From CALJIC01 sp039805565 (GTDB lineage: Bacteria > Chloroflexota > Chloroflexia > Chloroflexales > Roseiflexaceae), in the NCBI GenBank assembly GCA_039805565.1, contig JBDLTZ010000230.1, forward strand, positions 1-33,754: a stretch of 33,754 bases of DNA, written 5' to 3'. The stretch's first letter is position 1, and the number at the start of each line of letters is the position of its first letter. The notes under the pieces are model-generated. The model worked only from the letters and a program-made list of their open reading frames with translations. It did no database searches and was not told the origin of the DNA. Both the position numbers and the translations under genes were made by a program. Positions 7,988 through 16,465 of the stretch are shown piece after piece.

Positions 7988-8076
7988 GCGACGAGCGACG
8001 CACGCAGAACGGGCGTCAGTCGGAGCTGTTCTGCTTCGACCGGCGCCCGTTCTGCATGCGTCCTTCAGCGTTAGCG
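7983..8076. terminator. Long hairpin between convergent genes (bidirectional terminator candidate)
   Basis: The arms 7997-8015 and 8044-8062 pair at 18 of 19 positions (core GCAGAACGGGCG). Inside the loop GTCGGAGC pairs with GCTTCGAC (one wobble), giving one very long stem. Weaker pairing continues outward over both stop codons. The outer left arm is made of 7-bp units (gcgacga type). There is no T-tract, so termination would rely on the stem itself or on Rho. The position between convergent genes fits a shared terminator. Confidence 0.65.
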
Positions 8077-9402
8077 GCCCACCATCGGCAGGTACACGCC
8101 GCCCCCGCCGAACTCAATCTGGGGCGGGTCGTCCACCGCGCTCCCCACTACCCCCAGCGGTCGGTAGATCTGCTCCGACAGGCCGGGGAATACTGTGCCC
8201 AGCCGCGCGTTACCCAGCCGGCGCACCACGATCTCCCCCAGCACGCTGCGGTAGTCGGTGGTGATCCGCAGGTCCTGGCTCTGGTCCAGGTCCTCCAGCC
8301 CCGGCCATGCGCCGTACATGCGCCCACCGTTCACCTGGCCGCCTAGTACCAGCATTGCGTTGCCGTGGCCGTGGTCCGTGCCGCTGCTGGCGTTCACCCC
8401 CAAGCGCCGGCCGAACTCGCTCATCACCACCACCGTCAGGCGTCCCTGGTGCGCCGGCAGGTCGTTGAAGAAGGCGTGCAGTCCCTGTGAGAGCTGCGTC
8501 GCCAGCCGGTAGAACGAGCCCGAGCGCTCGTTGACGCCCTGGCTCTCGTGGTGGTCCCACCCGCCCAGGTCCACCGTCGCCACCCGTAGCCCCATGTCCA
8601 TCTTGATGATCTGCGCCACCGTCTTCAGCGCGTCGCCGAACCCGCCCGATGGGTAGGTGGTGCCGGGCGTGTAGGCCGGCACGCTCTGCAGCGCCCGGAT
8701 CGTCTCGGCGGTGCGGCGTCCGGCGCTCACCACCGCGCCCGCGCCCGCGTACATGCGCTCCAGCGAGGCGAGCATAGCGTTGTTGCCGCTGTTGTTGTAG
8801 CGCCACGCGCCGCTCAGGCCGTAGCTGCGCGCGCTGGTCATAGCCACCGCCGAGGCGTCGGCCAGCAGCGACGCGGGCGCCGAGGTGCCGCCGGCCATCA
8901 CCGGGAGCGTGCCGCCGGCGTTGACGCACTGGAGGTGGCGCGTCAGCCAGCCGCTCGACGTGCTCTTGCTCCCCGGCGTGCCGCGCTCCATGTAGTCCAT
9001 CGCGTCGAAGTGGCTGCGCGTGTCGTCGTCCAGGCCGCACGCGTGTATCACCGCCAGGCTCCCGGCGTCGTACAGCTCCTTCAGCGGCGCCGCGGCCGGG
9101 TGTAGCCCGAAGCTGCTCGTGGCCCCGAAGCCCGGGTTGTTCACGTCCAGCGCCAGCGGGCTTGTCACGCGCAGAGTGCCCCGGTTCGCCACGTAGATCG
9201 AGTCGTCGTAGGGCGATACCAGGCTCAGGCCGTCGCAGCCGCCCCGCAGGAAGACCGTGAGCAGGATGTGGTCTGCTCCGGCGGCGTGCGCCGTGCCCGT
9301 GAAGTCCGGGTCGTCGAATACCAGGCCGCCGATGCGGCTGCCCGCCATCGCGGCGATCGCGGCGCTGCATCCGATCACAAATTGCCGTCGGCTTATCTCC
9401 AT
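8071..9402 (-). CDS. DUF1501 domain protein, Tat-exported
   Basis: 443 residues. The N-terminus SRRQFVIG followed by a hydrophobic Ala/Gly stretch is a good twin-arginine signal, so a folded protein is probably exported. The body matches DUF1501, a family of secreted proteins distantly related to sulfatase/alkaline-phosphatase folds: LLTVFLRGGCDGLS, the DDDTRSHFDAMDYMERG segment, VDLGGWDHHESQG, and VMSEFGRRLGVNASSGTDHGHGNAM with many Asp/His residues that could bind metal. The biochemical activity of the family is not established. The start is supported by AGAGGAG ten bases upstream. It lies 74 bases after the DUF1800 gene on the same strand; the two families are commonly encoded together, so they probably form one functional pair. 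Confidence 0.92.
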   Translation of the reverse strand: MEISRRQFVIGCSAAIAAMAGSRIGGLVFDDPDFTGTAHAAGADHILLTVFLRGGCDGLSLVSPYDDSIYVANRGTLRVTSPLALDVNNPGFGATSSFGLHPAAAPLKELYDAGSLAVIHACGLDDDTRSHFDAMDYMERGTPGSKSTSSGWLTRHLQCVNAGGTLPVMAGGTSAPASLLADASAVAMTSARSYGLSGAWRYNNSGNNAMLASLERMYAGAGAVVSAGRRTAETIRALQSVPAYTPGTTYPSGGFGDALKTVAQIIKMDMGLRVATVDLGGWDHHESQGVNERSGSFYRLATQLSQGLHAFFNDLPAHQGRLTVVVMSEFGRRLGVNASSGTDHGHGNAMLVLGGQVNGGRMYGAWPGLEDLDQSQDLRITTDYRSVLGEIVVRRLGNARLGTVFPGLSEQIYRPLGVVGSAVDDPPQIEFGGGGVYLPMVGR

Positions 9403-9476
9403 TGAGGTCGCACTCCTCTAAAGGTGTTGGGTGAGTTTCAGCGAAGCCCTCCCTGGCCCTCCCTTTATGGTTCCGC

Positions 9477-11255
9477 TTAGCGGTACTGATAGTCGGGCGA
9501 CATGGCGAGCAGCTGCACCGTGCAGGCGATGCGCTCGGTAATTGCCGCGTCGTTGCCCCAGTCCGGCGCGCGCGGCGTGGGGCGCGGCGGCTGCCCCGTG
9601 TCCCCGCCCTGCGCCAGGAAGGCGATCAGCTCCTGCCGCACGGCCGGCGTGATCTCGTAGCCGCACAGCCGCCCGATCCAGTAGTCCACGATCTGCGTGA
9701 CGCTCCCGCCCGGCACCGCCGCGTTCGTCTGCGCCCGCAGGTCCAGCGCGGCGTTGCCGCCCCACGTCCCCCCCTCGCTCAGGAAGGGCGCCATGTTCCA
9801 GCGGCGCAGCATACCGTTCGTGCTCAGCCAGTAGCTCGCCACGTCGGGGTGGCCGGTGGGCGTCGGCCAGTCGAAGATGCGCTGGCCGGTCTCTCCCAGG
9901 CGGAAGAAGATGTTCCCCCAGTAGCTGGCGGTCGCGTTGTCCTCGTCCGAAAGGCGCAGCTCGGCCCCCGTAGCGCGCAGGTACGAGACCATCGCCTCGA
10001 ACGGTCGCTTGACCTTCTGCCCCCACGAGGCCCGAAACTCGGCCGAGCGCAGGATCACCCGCACCACCCGCTTGATCTGGTCTGGCGCGCTGCGCGCGGC
10101 CATCCACTCGGCCACCGCCGTATCCACCACGCTCTGCGGCGGCGTGTCGCTCACCAGGCGCCGGCACAGCTTTGTGCAGAGGTTGCGCGCCGTACCGGGG
10201 TGCCGCGTCAGCAGGTCAAGCACGTCGCGGCCATCCTTCATGTCGGGCTGGTTGCGCGGGATATTGGTGCGCCCATCGGTGCTCAGCACCATCTTCGGGC
10301 TTGTGTCGTGCCAGGCGGGCACGTACAGGAAGCTGCCGTCGTCGAGCGTGGGGCGCTCCCAGTGCCCGTTCGCCACTGTCCACCCGGCGAAGCAGCGCGC
10401 CGCCTCGTACACGTCGTCGTCGATGTAGCCGCGGGCGAAGGTCTCGCCGCCGTAGGTTGTCGTCCCCACCCCCTGGCGGTCGTCGTAGAACTTGAGATAG
10501 TTGTCCGAGCCCAGCGTGTGCAGCTCGAGCAGCTCGCGGGCGAAGTTCTCGTTGCCCCCCTCCCCGCCCGCCGCCCGGTTGCTCACATTGTCCAGCGAGT
10601 ACATCATCGCCACGCTCTTCGCCACCTCCTCCAGGAAGGCGCGGAAGTTGCCCAGGCAGTGCTGCCGGATCAGGCGGTCGTAGGCCGGGAAGGTCGCCGC
10701 GATCTCGATATTGGCGAAGGAGCTGACGCTGAAGTGGTTGTGCCAGAACTCCACCAGCAGCTCCTGGAGCTGCCAGCGGCTGTAGACCGCCCGGATCAGA
10801 GTGGCCACCCGCACCTCGTCCCACGGCCGCGTGCGCTCGGCCCAGTCGAGCGGCGTGGCCCAGTCGGCGCGCGGCCACAGCTCGGCCACGCTGCTCCCCA
10901 GCAGCCCCAGCGGCGCCGCCTCGTCCCGCGCCGAGTACGAGGCCGTGGCGCCGTACCGGATCCGCAGGCGCGCGGCGTCGAGCTTCGCCTGGCACTCGGG
11001 GTCGGCCCCCGGGCTCAGCTGCTCGTCGATGTAGGCGTCCAGGCCCATCGCCGCCACACGCCCGGCCTCGCCGGGGCGCGGGCCGTACCCCATCCGGTTG
11101 AGGGCCAGGATCTCGGGGGGTGGGGCGGAGGTGGCGAGGGGCGTGGCCGGCGTGTCGCCCTGCTGGGCTGCGGCGGGTGCCGCGAGGGCGGGGAGGGCCG
11201 CGGCCGCGCCGGTGTGCGCGAGCACCCGCAGCGCCCCCCGTCGTCGTACTGGCAT
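9477..11255 (-). CDS. DUF1800 domain protein, exported
   Basis: 592 residues. An Arg-rich start (VRRRGALRVLAHTG) and an Ala-rich hydrophobic stretch ending near AAPAAAQQ form a signal peptide, possibly Tat-type. The mature part matches DUF1800: the N-terminal LNRMGYGPRPGEAGRVAAMG segment, LLVEFWHNHFSV, NENFARELLELHTLG, FAGWTV, and the late VKRPFEAMVSYLRATG and WPTPTGHPD motifs. The function of the family is unknown. The start has AAGGAG nine bases upstream. It is followed by the DUF1501 gene. About 156 bp separate it from the SEDS gene, long enough for its own promoter, although I found no convincing -35/-10 pair. Confidence 0.92.
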   Translation of the reverse strand: MPVRRRGALRVLAHTGAAAALPALAAPAAAQQGDTPATPLATSAPPPEILALNRMGYGPRPGEAGRVAAMGLDAYIDEQLSPGADPECQAKLDAARLRIRYGATASYSARDEAAPLGLLGSSVAELWPRADWATPLDWAERTRPWDEVRVATLIRAVYSRWQLQELLVEFWHNHFSVSSFANIEIAATFPAYDRLIRQHCLGNFRAFLEEVAKSVAMMYSLDNVSNRAAGGEGGNENFARELLELHTLGSDNYLKFYDDRQGVGTTTYGGETFARGYIDDDVYEAARCFAGWTVANGHWERPTLDDGSFLYVPAWHDTSPKMVLSTDGRTNIPRNQPDMKDGRDVLDLLTRHPGTARNLCTKLCRRLVSDTPPQSVVDTAVAEWMAARSAPDQIKRVVRVILRSAEFRASWGQKVKRPFEAMVSYLRATGAELRLSDEDNATASYWGNIFFRLGETGQRIFDWPTPTGHPDVASYWLSTNGMLRRWNMAPFLSEGGTWGGNAALDLRAQTNAAVPGGSVTQIVDYWIGRLCGYEITPAVRQELIAFLAQGGDTGQPPRPTPRAPDWGNDAAITERIACTVQLLAMSPDYQYR

Positions 11256-11411
11256 GGTGTGCTGCTCCTTGGGTCGAACGTGTTGTTGCGATGCTCTCTC
11301 AAGTGTAGAGAATACTGGGCGTGCCGCGCAATAGCGCGTTAGTCCCGCGGCATATGGAGCAGCGTACCGGAGGGCTCCGGCTCGGAGAAGGGGGCAGGTT
11401 ACAGCTTGATC

Positions 11412-12782
11412 TCAGCGCCCATCACCCGCGCTGATCCGCAGTATCAGGCCGATGATCAGGAAGTTGATCAGCACCGAGGAGCCGCCGTAGGAGATGAAGG
11501 GCAGCGTGATGCCGGTGAGCGGGATGAGGCGCAGGTTGCCGCCCACAATGATGAAGGTCTGCACGGCCAGGATGGTGGTGAGCCCCACCGCCATCAGCTG
11601 CTCGAAGCCGCGGAAGCGCCCGGGCACGCGCAGCGCGATGTGGTAGCCGCGGAACACCAGCAGCAGGTAGGCCACCAGCACCCCGATGCTCCCGGCCAGG
11701 CCCAGCTCCTCGCCGAGCGAGGTGAAGATGAAGTCGGTGTGCGCCGCCGGCACCACCGCGGGGTAGCCGCGCCCTAGCCCGCTGCCGAACACCCCGCCGG
11801 AGGCCAGCGCGTAGATCGCCTGCACGATCTGGTACCCCGTGCCCTGCGCGGTGGCCCATGGGTCGAGCCACACCGCCACGCGCGTCTTCACCACCGACAC
11901 CACCGTGTAGAGCAGGTACGAGCCCGCGCCGAACGCACCCAGCCCCGCCGCCACGTACCAGCCGTTGCCGGTGGCCACGTAGAGCATCGCCAGGAACACG
12001 CTGAACAGCATCAGCGCCGCGCCCAGGTCGCGCTGGAAGATGATCAGGCCCATCGCCATGCCCCACATGCCCATCAGCGGCAGCAGGTACGGCAGCGGCG
12101 GCAGCGTCATAGGGCCGAGCTGGTAGCCCTGGGCCACCACCTCGCGGTGCTCGTTCAGGTACGATGCCAGGAACATCACCAGGATGATCTTCAGCAGCTC
12201 CGAGGGCTGGAAGTAGAACAGTCCGAAGTTGAACCAGGCCTTCACACCGCTCTCGTTCGGGTCCACGCCGAAGGCGAACGTCGCCAGGATCAGCGCGATT
12301 CCCAGCGCCAGCCACACGTAGCGGTGGTGGTCCAGCCAGTCCATCAGCGTGGTCCGCTGCCAGCGCCGGAACAGGTCGTCCCACGGCACGAACAGGATCA
12401 TCGCCAGCACCACCACCCCGATCGTCACCCACAGCGACTGCCGCGCGTCGATGCCGGTGTAGTCGCCGGGGTAGCGCACCTCCAGGCTCGGCTCCAGCCG
12501 CGCGGTGAGCAGCAGCCCCAGGCCTGCCAGCAGCGATACCAGCGGCAGGATGAGCTGGTCGGCGCGCTGCATGCGCCAGCTCATGCCCAGCGAGATCCCC
12601 AGGAACAGCAGGAACGGCAGCACCGACGGCCAAAGGATGTCCGCCACCCCGCGCGCCGTCGGAATGAAGTTCTCGCTGCCGGTGGACTCGACCACCAGCA
12701 TGTAGCCCATCGCGAAGAACAGTAGCGCCGTCACCAGCAGCTGCAGCTCGTCCGAGCGCAGCACCCAGGGTCGTTTGAACAT
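11412..12782 (-). CDS. SEDS-family peptidoglycan polymerase (FtsW/RodA/SpoVE)
   Basis: A 456-residue polytopic membrane protein with at least ten predicted hydrophobic helices. SEDS proteins polymerise lipid II into glycan strands with a class B penicillin-binding protein. Diagnostic segments are FQPSELLKIILVMFLASYL, IIFQRDLGAALMLFSVFLA, AAHTDFIFTSLGEELGLAG (this Asp corresponds to the catalytic Asp of RodA/FtsW) and LTGITLPFISYGGSSVLINF. The N-terminal part carries extra helices before the conserved core, making it longer than RodA. Whether it serves elongation or division cannot be told: no pbp2, mreB or fts genes are in the window. The start has GGGGAGAG just upstream. It follows ychF on the same strand, with a palindrome between them. 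Confidence 0.93.
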   Translation of the reverse strand: MFKRPWVLRSDELQLLVTALLFFAMGYMLVVESTGSENFIPTARGVADILWPSVLPFLLFLGISLGMSWRMQRADQLILPLVSLLAGLGLLLTARLEPSLEVRYPGDYTGIDARQSLWVTIGVVVLAMILFVPWDDLFRRWQRTTLMDWLDHHRYVWLALGIALILATFAFGVDPNESGVKAWFNFGLFYFQPSELLKIILVMFLASYLNEHREVVAQGYQLGPMTLPPLPYLLPLMGMWGMAMGLIIFQRDLGAALMLFSVFLAMLYVATGNGWYVAAGLGAFGAGSYLLYTVVSVVKTRVAVWLDPWATAQGTGYQIVQAIYALASGGVFGSGLGRGYPAVVPAAHTDFIFTSLGEELGLAGSIGVLVAYLLLVFRGYHIALRVPGRFRGFEQLMAVGLTTILAVQTFIIVGGNLRLIPLTGITLPFISYGGSSVLINFLIIGLILRISAGDGR

Positions 12783-12807
12783 GGCTCTCCCCTGCGCGGG
12801 TTGCGGA

Positions 12808-12859
12808 GGGCCGCAGGCCCCCGAGAAAGAGTGCTTCGTGGAGGGCCGCGCCCTCCACG
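12808..12859. repeat. Dispersed palindromic element, copy 2
   Basis: A GGGCC-gca-GGCCC hairpin (12808-12820) and a purine-rich spacer lead to a perfect 10-bp inverted repeat CGTGGAGGGC (12837-12846, loop cgc, 12850-12859). The leader matches copy 1 at 6738 almost base for base, while the main stem has diverged in sequence but kept its pairing. It lies between the ychF stop and the SEDS start, where it could terminate or attenuate minus-strand transcription. Confidence 0.8.
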
Positions 12860-12864
12860 CCTCC

Positions 12865-13950
12865 CTACACGTTAAACAGGAAGTGGCACACGTCCCCGTC
12901 CTGCACGATGTACTGCTTCCCCTCCAGGCGGACGGTGCCCTGCTTCTTGGCCTCGGTCATCCCCCCCGCGCGGATCAGGTCGTCGTAGGCCACGATCTCG
13001 GCTCGGATGAAGCCGCGCTGGATGTCCGAGTGGATCGCCCCGGCCGCCTCGACCGCCGGCGTCCCCTTGCGAATCGTCCAGGCCCGCACCTCGTCCGGCC
13101 CTGCCGTCAGGAAGCTCATCAGGCCCAGCAGGTCGTACGAGCGGGCGATCACCCGGTCGCGCGCGGGCTCGGCGATCCCTAGGTCGTCCATGAATGTGCG
13201 CGCGTCCTCGTCGTCCAGCTGCGCCAGCTCGGCCTCGATCTTGCCCGCCAGCGACACCACCCCCGTCGTCTTGTGACCGTACGACACCTCCGGCGGGCTC
13301 GCCAGCTGCTCCTCGCCGATGTTCACCACCAGCAGCATCGGCTTGAGCGTCAGGAACTGGTACCCCCGCACGAGGCGCGCCTCCTCCTCGCTCATCTCGA
13401 CGTCGCGGATGGCCGTGCCGCCCTCCAGCTCGCCCTGCAGCCGCACCAGCAGGTCGCGCTCGGCTAGGCGCAGCTCGCGGTCCTTGGAGGACATCTTGCC
13501 GATCTCGGCGTTCAGCCGCTGCAGGCGCCGCTCGATGATCGCCAGGTCCGAGAAGGCGAGCTCCAGGTCCACCGACTCGATGTCGCGCTGCACGTTCACC
13601 GAGCCATCCGGGTGCGGCACCCCCTCGTCCGCGAAGGCGCGCGCTACGTGCAGCAGCGCATCCGCCCCGCTGATGTAGTTGAGCAGCGCCGGCGGTAGCC
13701 CTGAGCCCTTGCTGGCGCCGCCGCCGCTCAGCCCGCCCACGTCCACGTACTGCACGTCCGCCGGCGTGATCTTGCGCGGCTTGAACATGTCGGAGAGCAC
13801 CTGGAGCCGCTTGTCTGGTACCTTCACGGTCGATAGGTTCGGCTCAAGCTGCCCCGAGCTGTATGCCGCCGTCTCGGCCGTGCCGCGCGTCAGGGCGTTG
13901 AATACGGTCGTCTTACCACTGTTAGGGAGACCGATAATGGCTATCTTCAT
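12865..13950 (-). CDS. ychF: Ribosome-associated ATPase YchF (OLA1 family)
   Basis: 361 residues, the family's normal length. P-loop GLPNSGKT lies at residues 7-14. The G3-like segment is VDVGGLSGGG. The unusual G4 motif NIGE (in LLVVNIGEEQ) replaces NKxD, which explains the family's ATP over GTP preference. A coiled-coil hairpin occupies the middle (about 120-200), and a TGS domain forms the C-terminus (about 280-361), with AIHSDIQRGFIRAEIVAYDD and YIVQDGDVCHFLFNV. YchF binds ribosomes and has been linked to stress responses and translation start in other bacteria. The start has AAGGA ten bases upstream, and a TATAAT lies at 13993-13988. It is transcribed away from the sigma-factor gene. Confidence 0.97.
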   Translation of the reverse strand: MKIAIIGLPNSGKTTVFNALTRGTAETAAYSSGQLEPNLSTVKVPDKRLQVLSDMFKPRKITPADVQYVDVGGLSGGGASKGSGLPPALLNYISGADALLHVARAFADEGVPHPDGSVNVQRDIESVDLELAFSDLAIIERRLQRLNAEIGKMSSKDRELRLAERDLLVRLQGELEGGTAIRDVEMSEEEARLVRGYQFLTLKPMLLVVNIGEEQLASPPEVSYGHKTTGVVSLAGKIEAELAQLDDEDARTFMDDLGIAEPARDRVIARSYDLLGLMSFLTAGPDEVRAWTIRKGTPAVEAAGAIHSDIQRGFIRAEIVAYDDLIRAGGMTEAKKQGTVRLEGKQYIVQDGDVCHFLFNV

Positions 13951-13987
13951 GGGGGTCGCTGTCCTTCCGAATGCAAACGCTCTCGGT

Positions 13988-13993
13988 ATTATA
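13988..13993 (-). promoter_or_regulatory. Putative -10 element for ychF
   Basis: A perfect minus-strand TATAAT stands about 38 bases before the ychF ATG. No good -35 hexamer lies 16-18 bases upstream, so the call rests on the -10 alone. Confidence 0.4.
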
Positions 13994-14063
13994 CTCGCTG
14001 GCCGCCGCGCGACGCCCGGCCATAGATGTCTTCAATGTAATATAAACTTAACGCCCGACTGTC

Positions 14064-14092
14064 TTTCGAGATATAGGCTCATCGGCTATAAT
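14064..14092 (+). promoter_or_regulatory. Putative promoter of the ECF sigma operon
   Basis: TTTCGA (14064-14069) and TATAAT (14087-14092) are 17 bases apart within a locally AT-rich patch. The -35 is weak. The predicted start near 14099 leaves about 150 bases of leader before the sigma gene, in which I see no clear hairpin or second promoter. Confidence 0.4.
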
Positions 14093-14250
14093 GATCCGGC
14101 TGAGGGGCAGTTTACTACAAAGGTTAACGTTCTGTGATGTTTCATCCGGGACGCGCGTAACTTCTGCGCAGATCGTCGCGTTGGTATAAGGTGAGGTAGC
14201 TTGCATCCTCGCCGACGCGCCGAAGCTCTGAGACGAACGTCGGGAAGGGT

Positions 14251-14853
14251 ATGGTCATCGACCCGGATACCGAGCTGCCGACAATGATCGCGAGGGCGCA
14301 GAGCGGCGACGCTGGCGCTTTCGGTGACCTGTACGCCCGCTACGCCGGGGCTATCTTACGCTACCTATACCTCCGGACACGGGAGCAAGAGCTGGCACAG
14401 GACTTGACACAAGAGGTGTTCGTCAGGGTCATCAAGGGCATCGGGGGCTTCGAGTACCGCGGTGAGAAGTCGTTCCTTGGCTGGCTCTACACTATCGCCG
14501 GGAACGTCCTCATCGGTCAGGCCCGTAGAAAACGGGCGATCTCGACCCCGCTCGACGAGAGTGTGGAGATCGCCGACCCCCGCGGCCAGGAGGCGGTGCT
14601 CTCGGTGTTCGACCGTGTCTCGCTGATGGCAGCCCTCAGCCAGCTCACCGGCGACCAGCAGCAGGTGCTGACGCTGCGCTACTTCGGCGATATGACCAAC
14701 CAGGAGATAGCGGCCTCCACGGGTAAGACCGAAGGGGCCGTCAAGGCTCTCCAGCATAGGGCGCTCCAGGCGCTCCAGCAGATCCTCGAGCGCGAGTCCG
14801 TCGACCAGCCGCCTAAGGCGAGGTCGGTCGGGGCGCTCACCCAGGTGGAGTAG
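14251..14853 (+). CDS. ECF-type RNA polymerase sigma factor
   Basis: A 200-residue sigma-70 family protein with only regions 2 and 4. Region 2 (about 22-95) includes DLYARYAGAILRYLYLRTRE, the core-binding segment AQDLTQEVFVRVIKGI, and KSFLGWLYTIAGNVLIGQAR, which contacts the -10 element. Region 4 (about 130-185) has LTGDQQQVLTLRYFGDMTNQ and the helix-turn-helix EIAASTGKTEGAVKALQHRAL. The start at ATG 14251 follows GGGAAGGGT. It directs RNA polymerase to a dedicated promoter set, unknown here. The downstream gene, 21 bases on, is probably its regulator or output partner. The only visible promoter upstream looks housekeeping-like rather than autoregulatory. Confidence 0.95.
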   Translation: MVIDPDTELPTMIARAQSGDAGAFGDLYARYAGAILRYLYLRTREQELAQDLTQEVFVRVIKGIGGFEYRGEKSFLGWLYTIAGNVLIGQARRKRAISTPLDESVEIADPRGQEAVLSVFDRVSLMAALSQLTGDQQQVLTLRYFGDMTNQEIAASTGKTEGAVKALQHRALQALQQILERESVDQPPKARSVGALTQVE

Positions 14854-14874
14854 CGAAGGACGTAGAGGCGGACC

Positions 14875-16380
14875 GTGATGCAGAGCTCACATCGCAGCGC
14901 GCCGGACGGGCTCATCGAGGCCCTGGATTTGGCGCTCGCGCGGGTCGGCGCGGGAGAGAGTCTTGAGACCTGTCTCGAGAACTTCGCCCCCCACGCGGCT
15001 GACCTCGCGCCACTGCTCAGCGTCGATGCCCTGCTTCGCGCCGAGGCCGCCAAGCCGCTCCCCCCGGAGATGGAGCGCTGGCTCCACGCCGGCGCGCGTG
15101 ACTTCCGAGCCATCGCCCAGCAGATAGCCCCCCGCCGCGCCCGCCGCATCACGGGTCCCAGGCTGCCGCGCCACACCGTCCAGCGTACCGTCATGGCTGT
15201 CGCCGTCACGGCTACGCTCCTCGGAACGGTGGATACGGTCTCGGCCCAGAGTCTGCCCGGCGAGCCGCTCTACACGTGGAAGATCGCCCGCGAGGATATC
15301 AGCCTCCAGCTCGCCGCTAACCCCGAGACGCGCGGCATGCTCCACGTGGATTACGCCAAGCGCCGCCTCGCTGAGGTCGACCGCCTCGCCGCCTCCGGAG
15401 CCTCCGACGCCGAGCTGATCGAGCAGACCCTTAGCAGCCTGGTGAATCACGTGCAGGGCGCGGTCTCCGAGGCCGCGCGCGCCGATGGCGATGGCGTCCA
15501 GCCCGCCCTCGATACGCTGCTCTCCGAGGTCCAGCAGACCCTCGTGCAGGTCGCCAGCGAGGCTCCCACCAGCACCGATGCGCTTAACGAGACCCGTGAG
15601 CAGCTCGAAACTATTACGCAGCCCCTGGACGTCGCGGCCACACCGCCGCCCAGCGTCGCGGCGCCCGCGGCGATCGCCGGCACCAGTGAGCCCTCGCTCA
15701 CCCCGACGCCCCAGCCGTCCCAGACCCTGCTGCCTACGTCAGGCGTTGTCAGCAGCGCTCCAATCATCATTACTGATCCGCTCGCCTCGCCTACGGTGAC
15801 GCCTAGCGCGACCCGCAGGCCGGCCTCGCCGGACGATACGTCCGTGCCTAGCGCCGTCCCGCCCACCAGCACGGCTGTGCCGCAGCCCACCGATGTGCCG
15901 AGCAGCACCGCCATCCCGCCCACCGCCACGCCTCGCCCGCGCGATGGGGAGCCGGCACCTACCAACACGCCGCGCCCGACAAATACCCTGCCGCCGACTG
16001 CGACGCGCGCGGCCTTCACCGAGCAGCCCACGGGCCTGGCAGAGCCCACGGATCTGCCGACGCGTACGCCTCGGCCCACTCTCACGCCGACGCGCACGCC
16101 GGTGCCGCCCACGGAGACGCCGGTGCCGCCCACGGAGACGCCGTCGCGAACGCCAACATATACGCCGACGCGTACGCCTCGGCCGACGAGCACGCCTACC
16201 GACACGCCGGTGCCGCCCACCGACACGCCGGTGCCGCCCACCGACACGCCGGTGCCGCCTACGGAGACGCCGGTGCCGCCCACCGAGGCCCCGACGGACA
16301 CGCCTGCATCACCCAACGGCGAAGAGACTCTCTCCGGCGATACCTCTCCGACCCCCTCGGTGGCACCCAGCGAGTCGTAG
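14875..16380 (+). CDS. DUF5667 membrane-anchored protein with Pro/Thr-rich tail (sigma-factor partner)
   Basis: 501 residues. The N-terminal ~65 residues (LIEALDLALARVGAGESLETCLENF) resemble the cytoplasmic domains found in such sigma-linked proteins. One hydrophobic segment (about 105-125, VMAVAVTATLLGTVDTVSA) probably spans the membrane. DUF5667 follows (about 127-250), with SLPGEPLYTWKIARE and HVDYAKRRLAEVDRLAASG. Residues about 250-500 are Pro/Thr/Ser-rich, including perfect TPVPPTE/D heptapeptides encoded by 21-bp DNA repeats (around 16096-16135 and 16201-16290), and look like an extracytoplasmic, perhaps glycosylated, stalk. In Chloroflexota such genes follow ECF sigma genes and may act as anti-sigma factors or envelope sensors; this role is inferred. 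Start GTG 14875 or ATG 14878. Confidence 0.85.
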   Translation: MMQSSHRSAPDGLIEALDLALARVGAGESLETCLENFAPHAADLAPLLSVDALLRAEAAKPLPPEMERWLHAGARDFRAIAQQIAPRRARRITGPRLPRHTVQRTVMAVAVTATLLGTVDTVSAQSLPGEPLYTWKIAREDISLQLAANPETRGMLHVDYAKRRLAEVDRLAASGASDAELIEQTLSSLVNHVQGAVSEAARADGDGVQPALDTLLSEVQQTLVQVASEAPTSTDALNETREQLETITQPLDVAATPPPSVAAPAAIAGTSEPSLTPTPQPSQTLLPTSGVVSSAPIIITDPLASPTVTPSATRRPASPDDTSVPSAVPPTSTAVPQPTDVPSSTAIPPTATPRPRDGEPAPTNTPRPTNTLPPTATRAAFTEQPTGLAEPTDLPTRTPRPTLTPTRTPVPPTETPVPPTETPSRTPTYTPTRTPRPTSTPTDTPVPPTDTPVPPTDTPVPPTETPVPPTEAPTDTPASPNGEETLSGDTSPTPSVAPSES

Positions 16381-16402
16381 GAGGTGGAAGGGAGTGAGCA
16401 AA

Positions 16403-16431
16403 GCAGGCCAGGCACATCGTGCCTGGCCTGC
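16403..16431. terminator. Hairpin between convergent sigma-partner gene and pheT
   Basis: A perfect 13-bp inverted repeat, GCAGGCCAGGCAC, loop atc, and its complement, lies 22 bases after the plus-strand stop and 34 bases beyond the pheT stop. There is no T-tract on either side. It is best read as a bidirectional terminator. Confidence 0.7.
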
Positions 16432-16465
16432 GTCATGTCAACCCTCTTGCCTGGCCCCATGCAGA

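Noticed and set aside
9849..11342. A 497-codon open frame on the plus strand opposite the DUF1800 gene
   Set aside because: Composition-driven shadow rich in Arg, His and Pro; the minus strand carries clear DUF1800 motifs and a Shine-Dalgarno.
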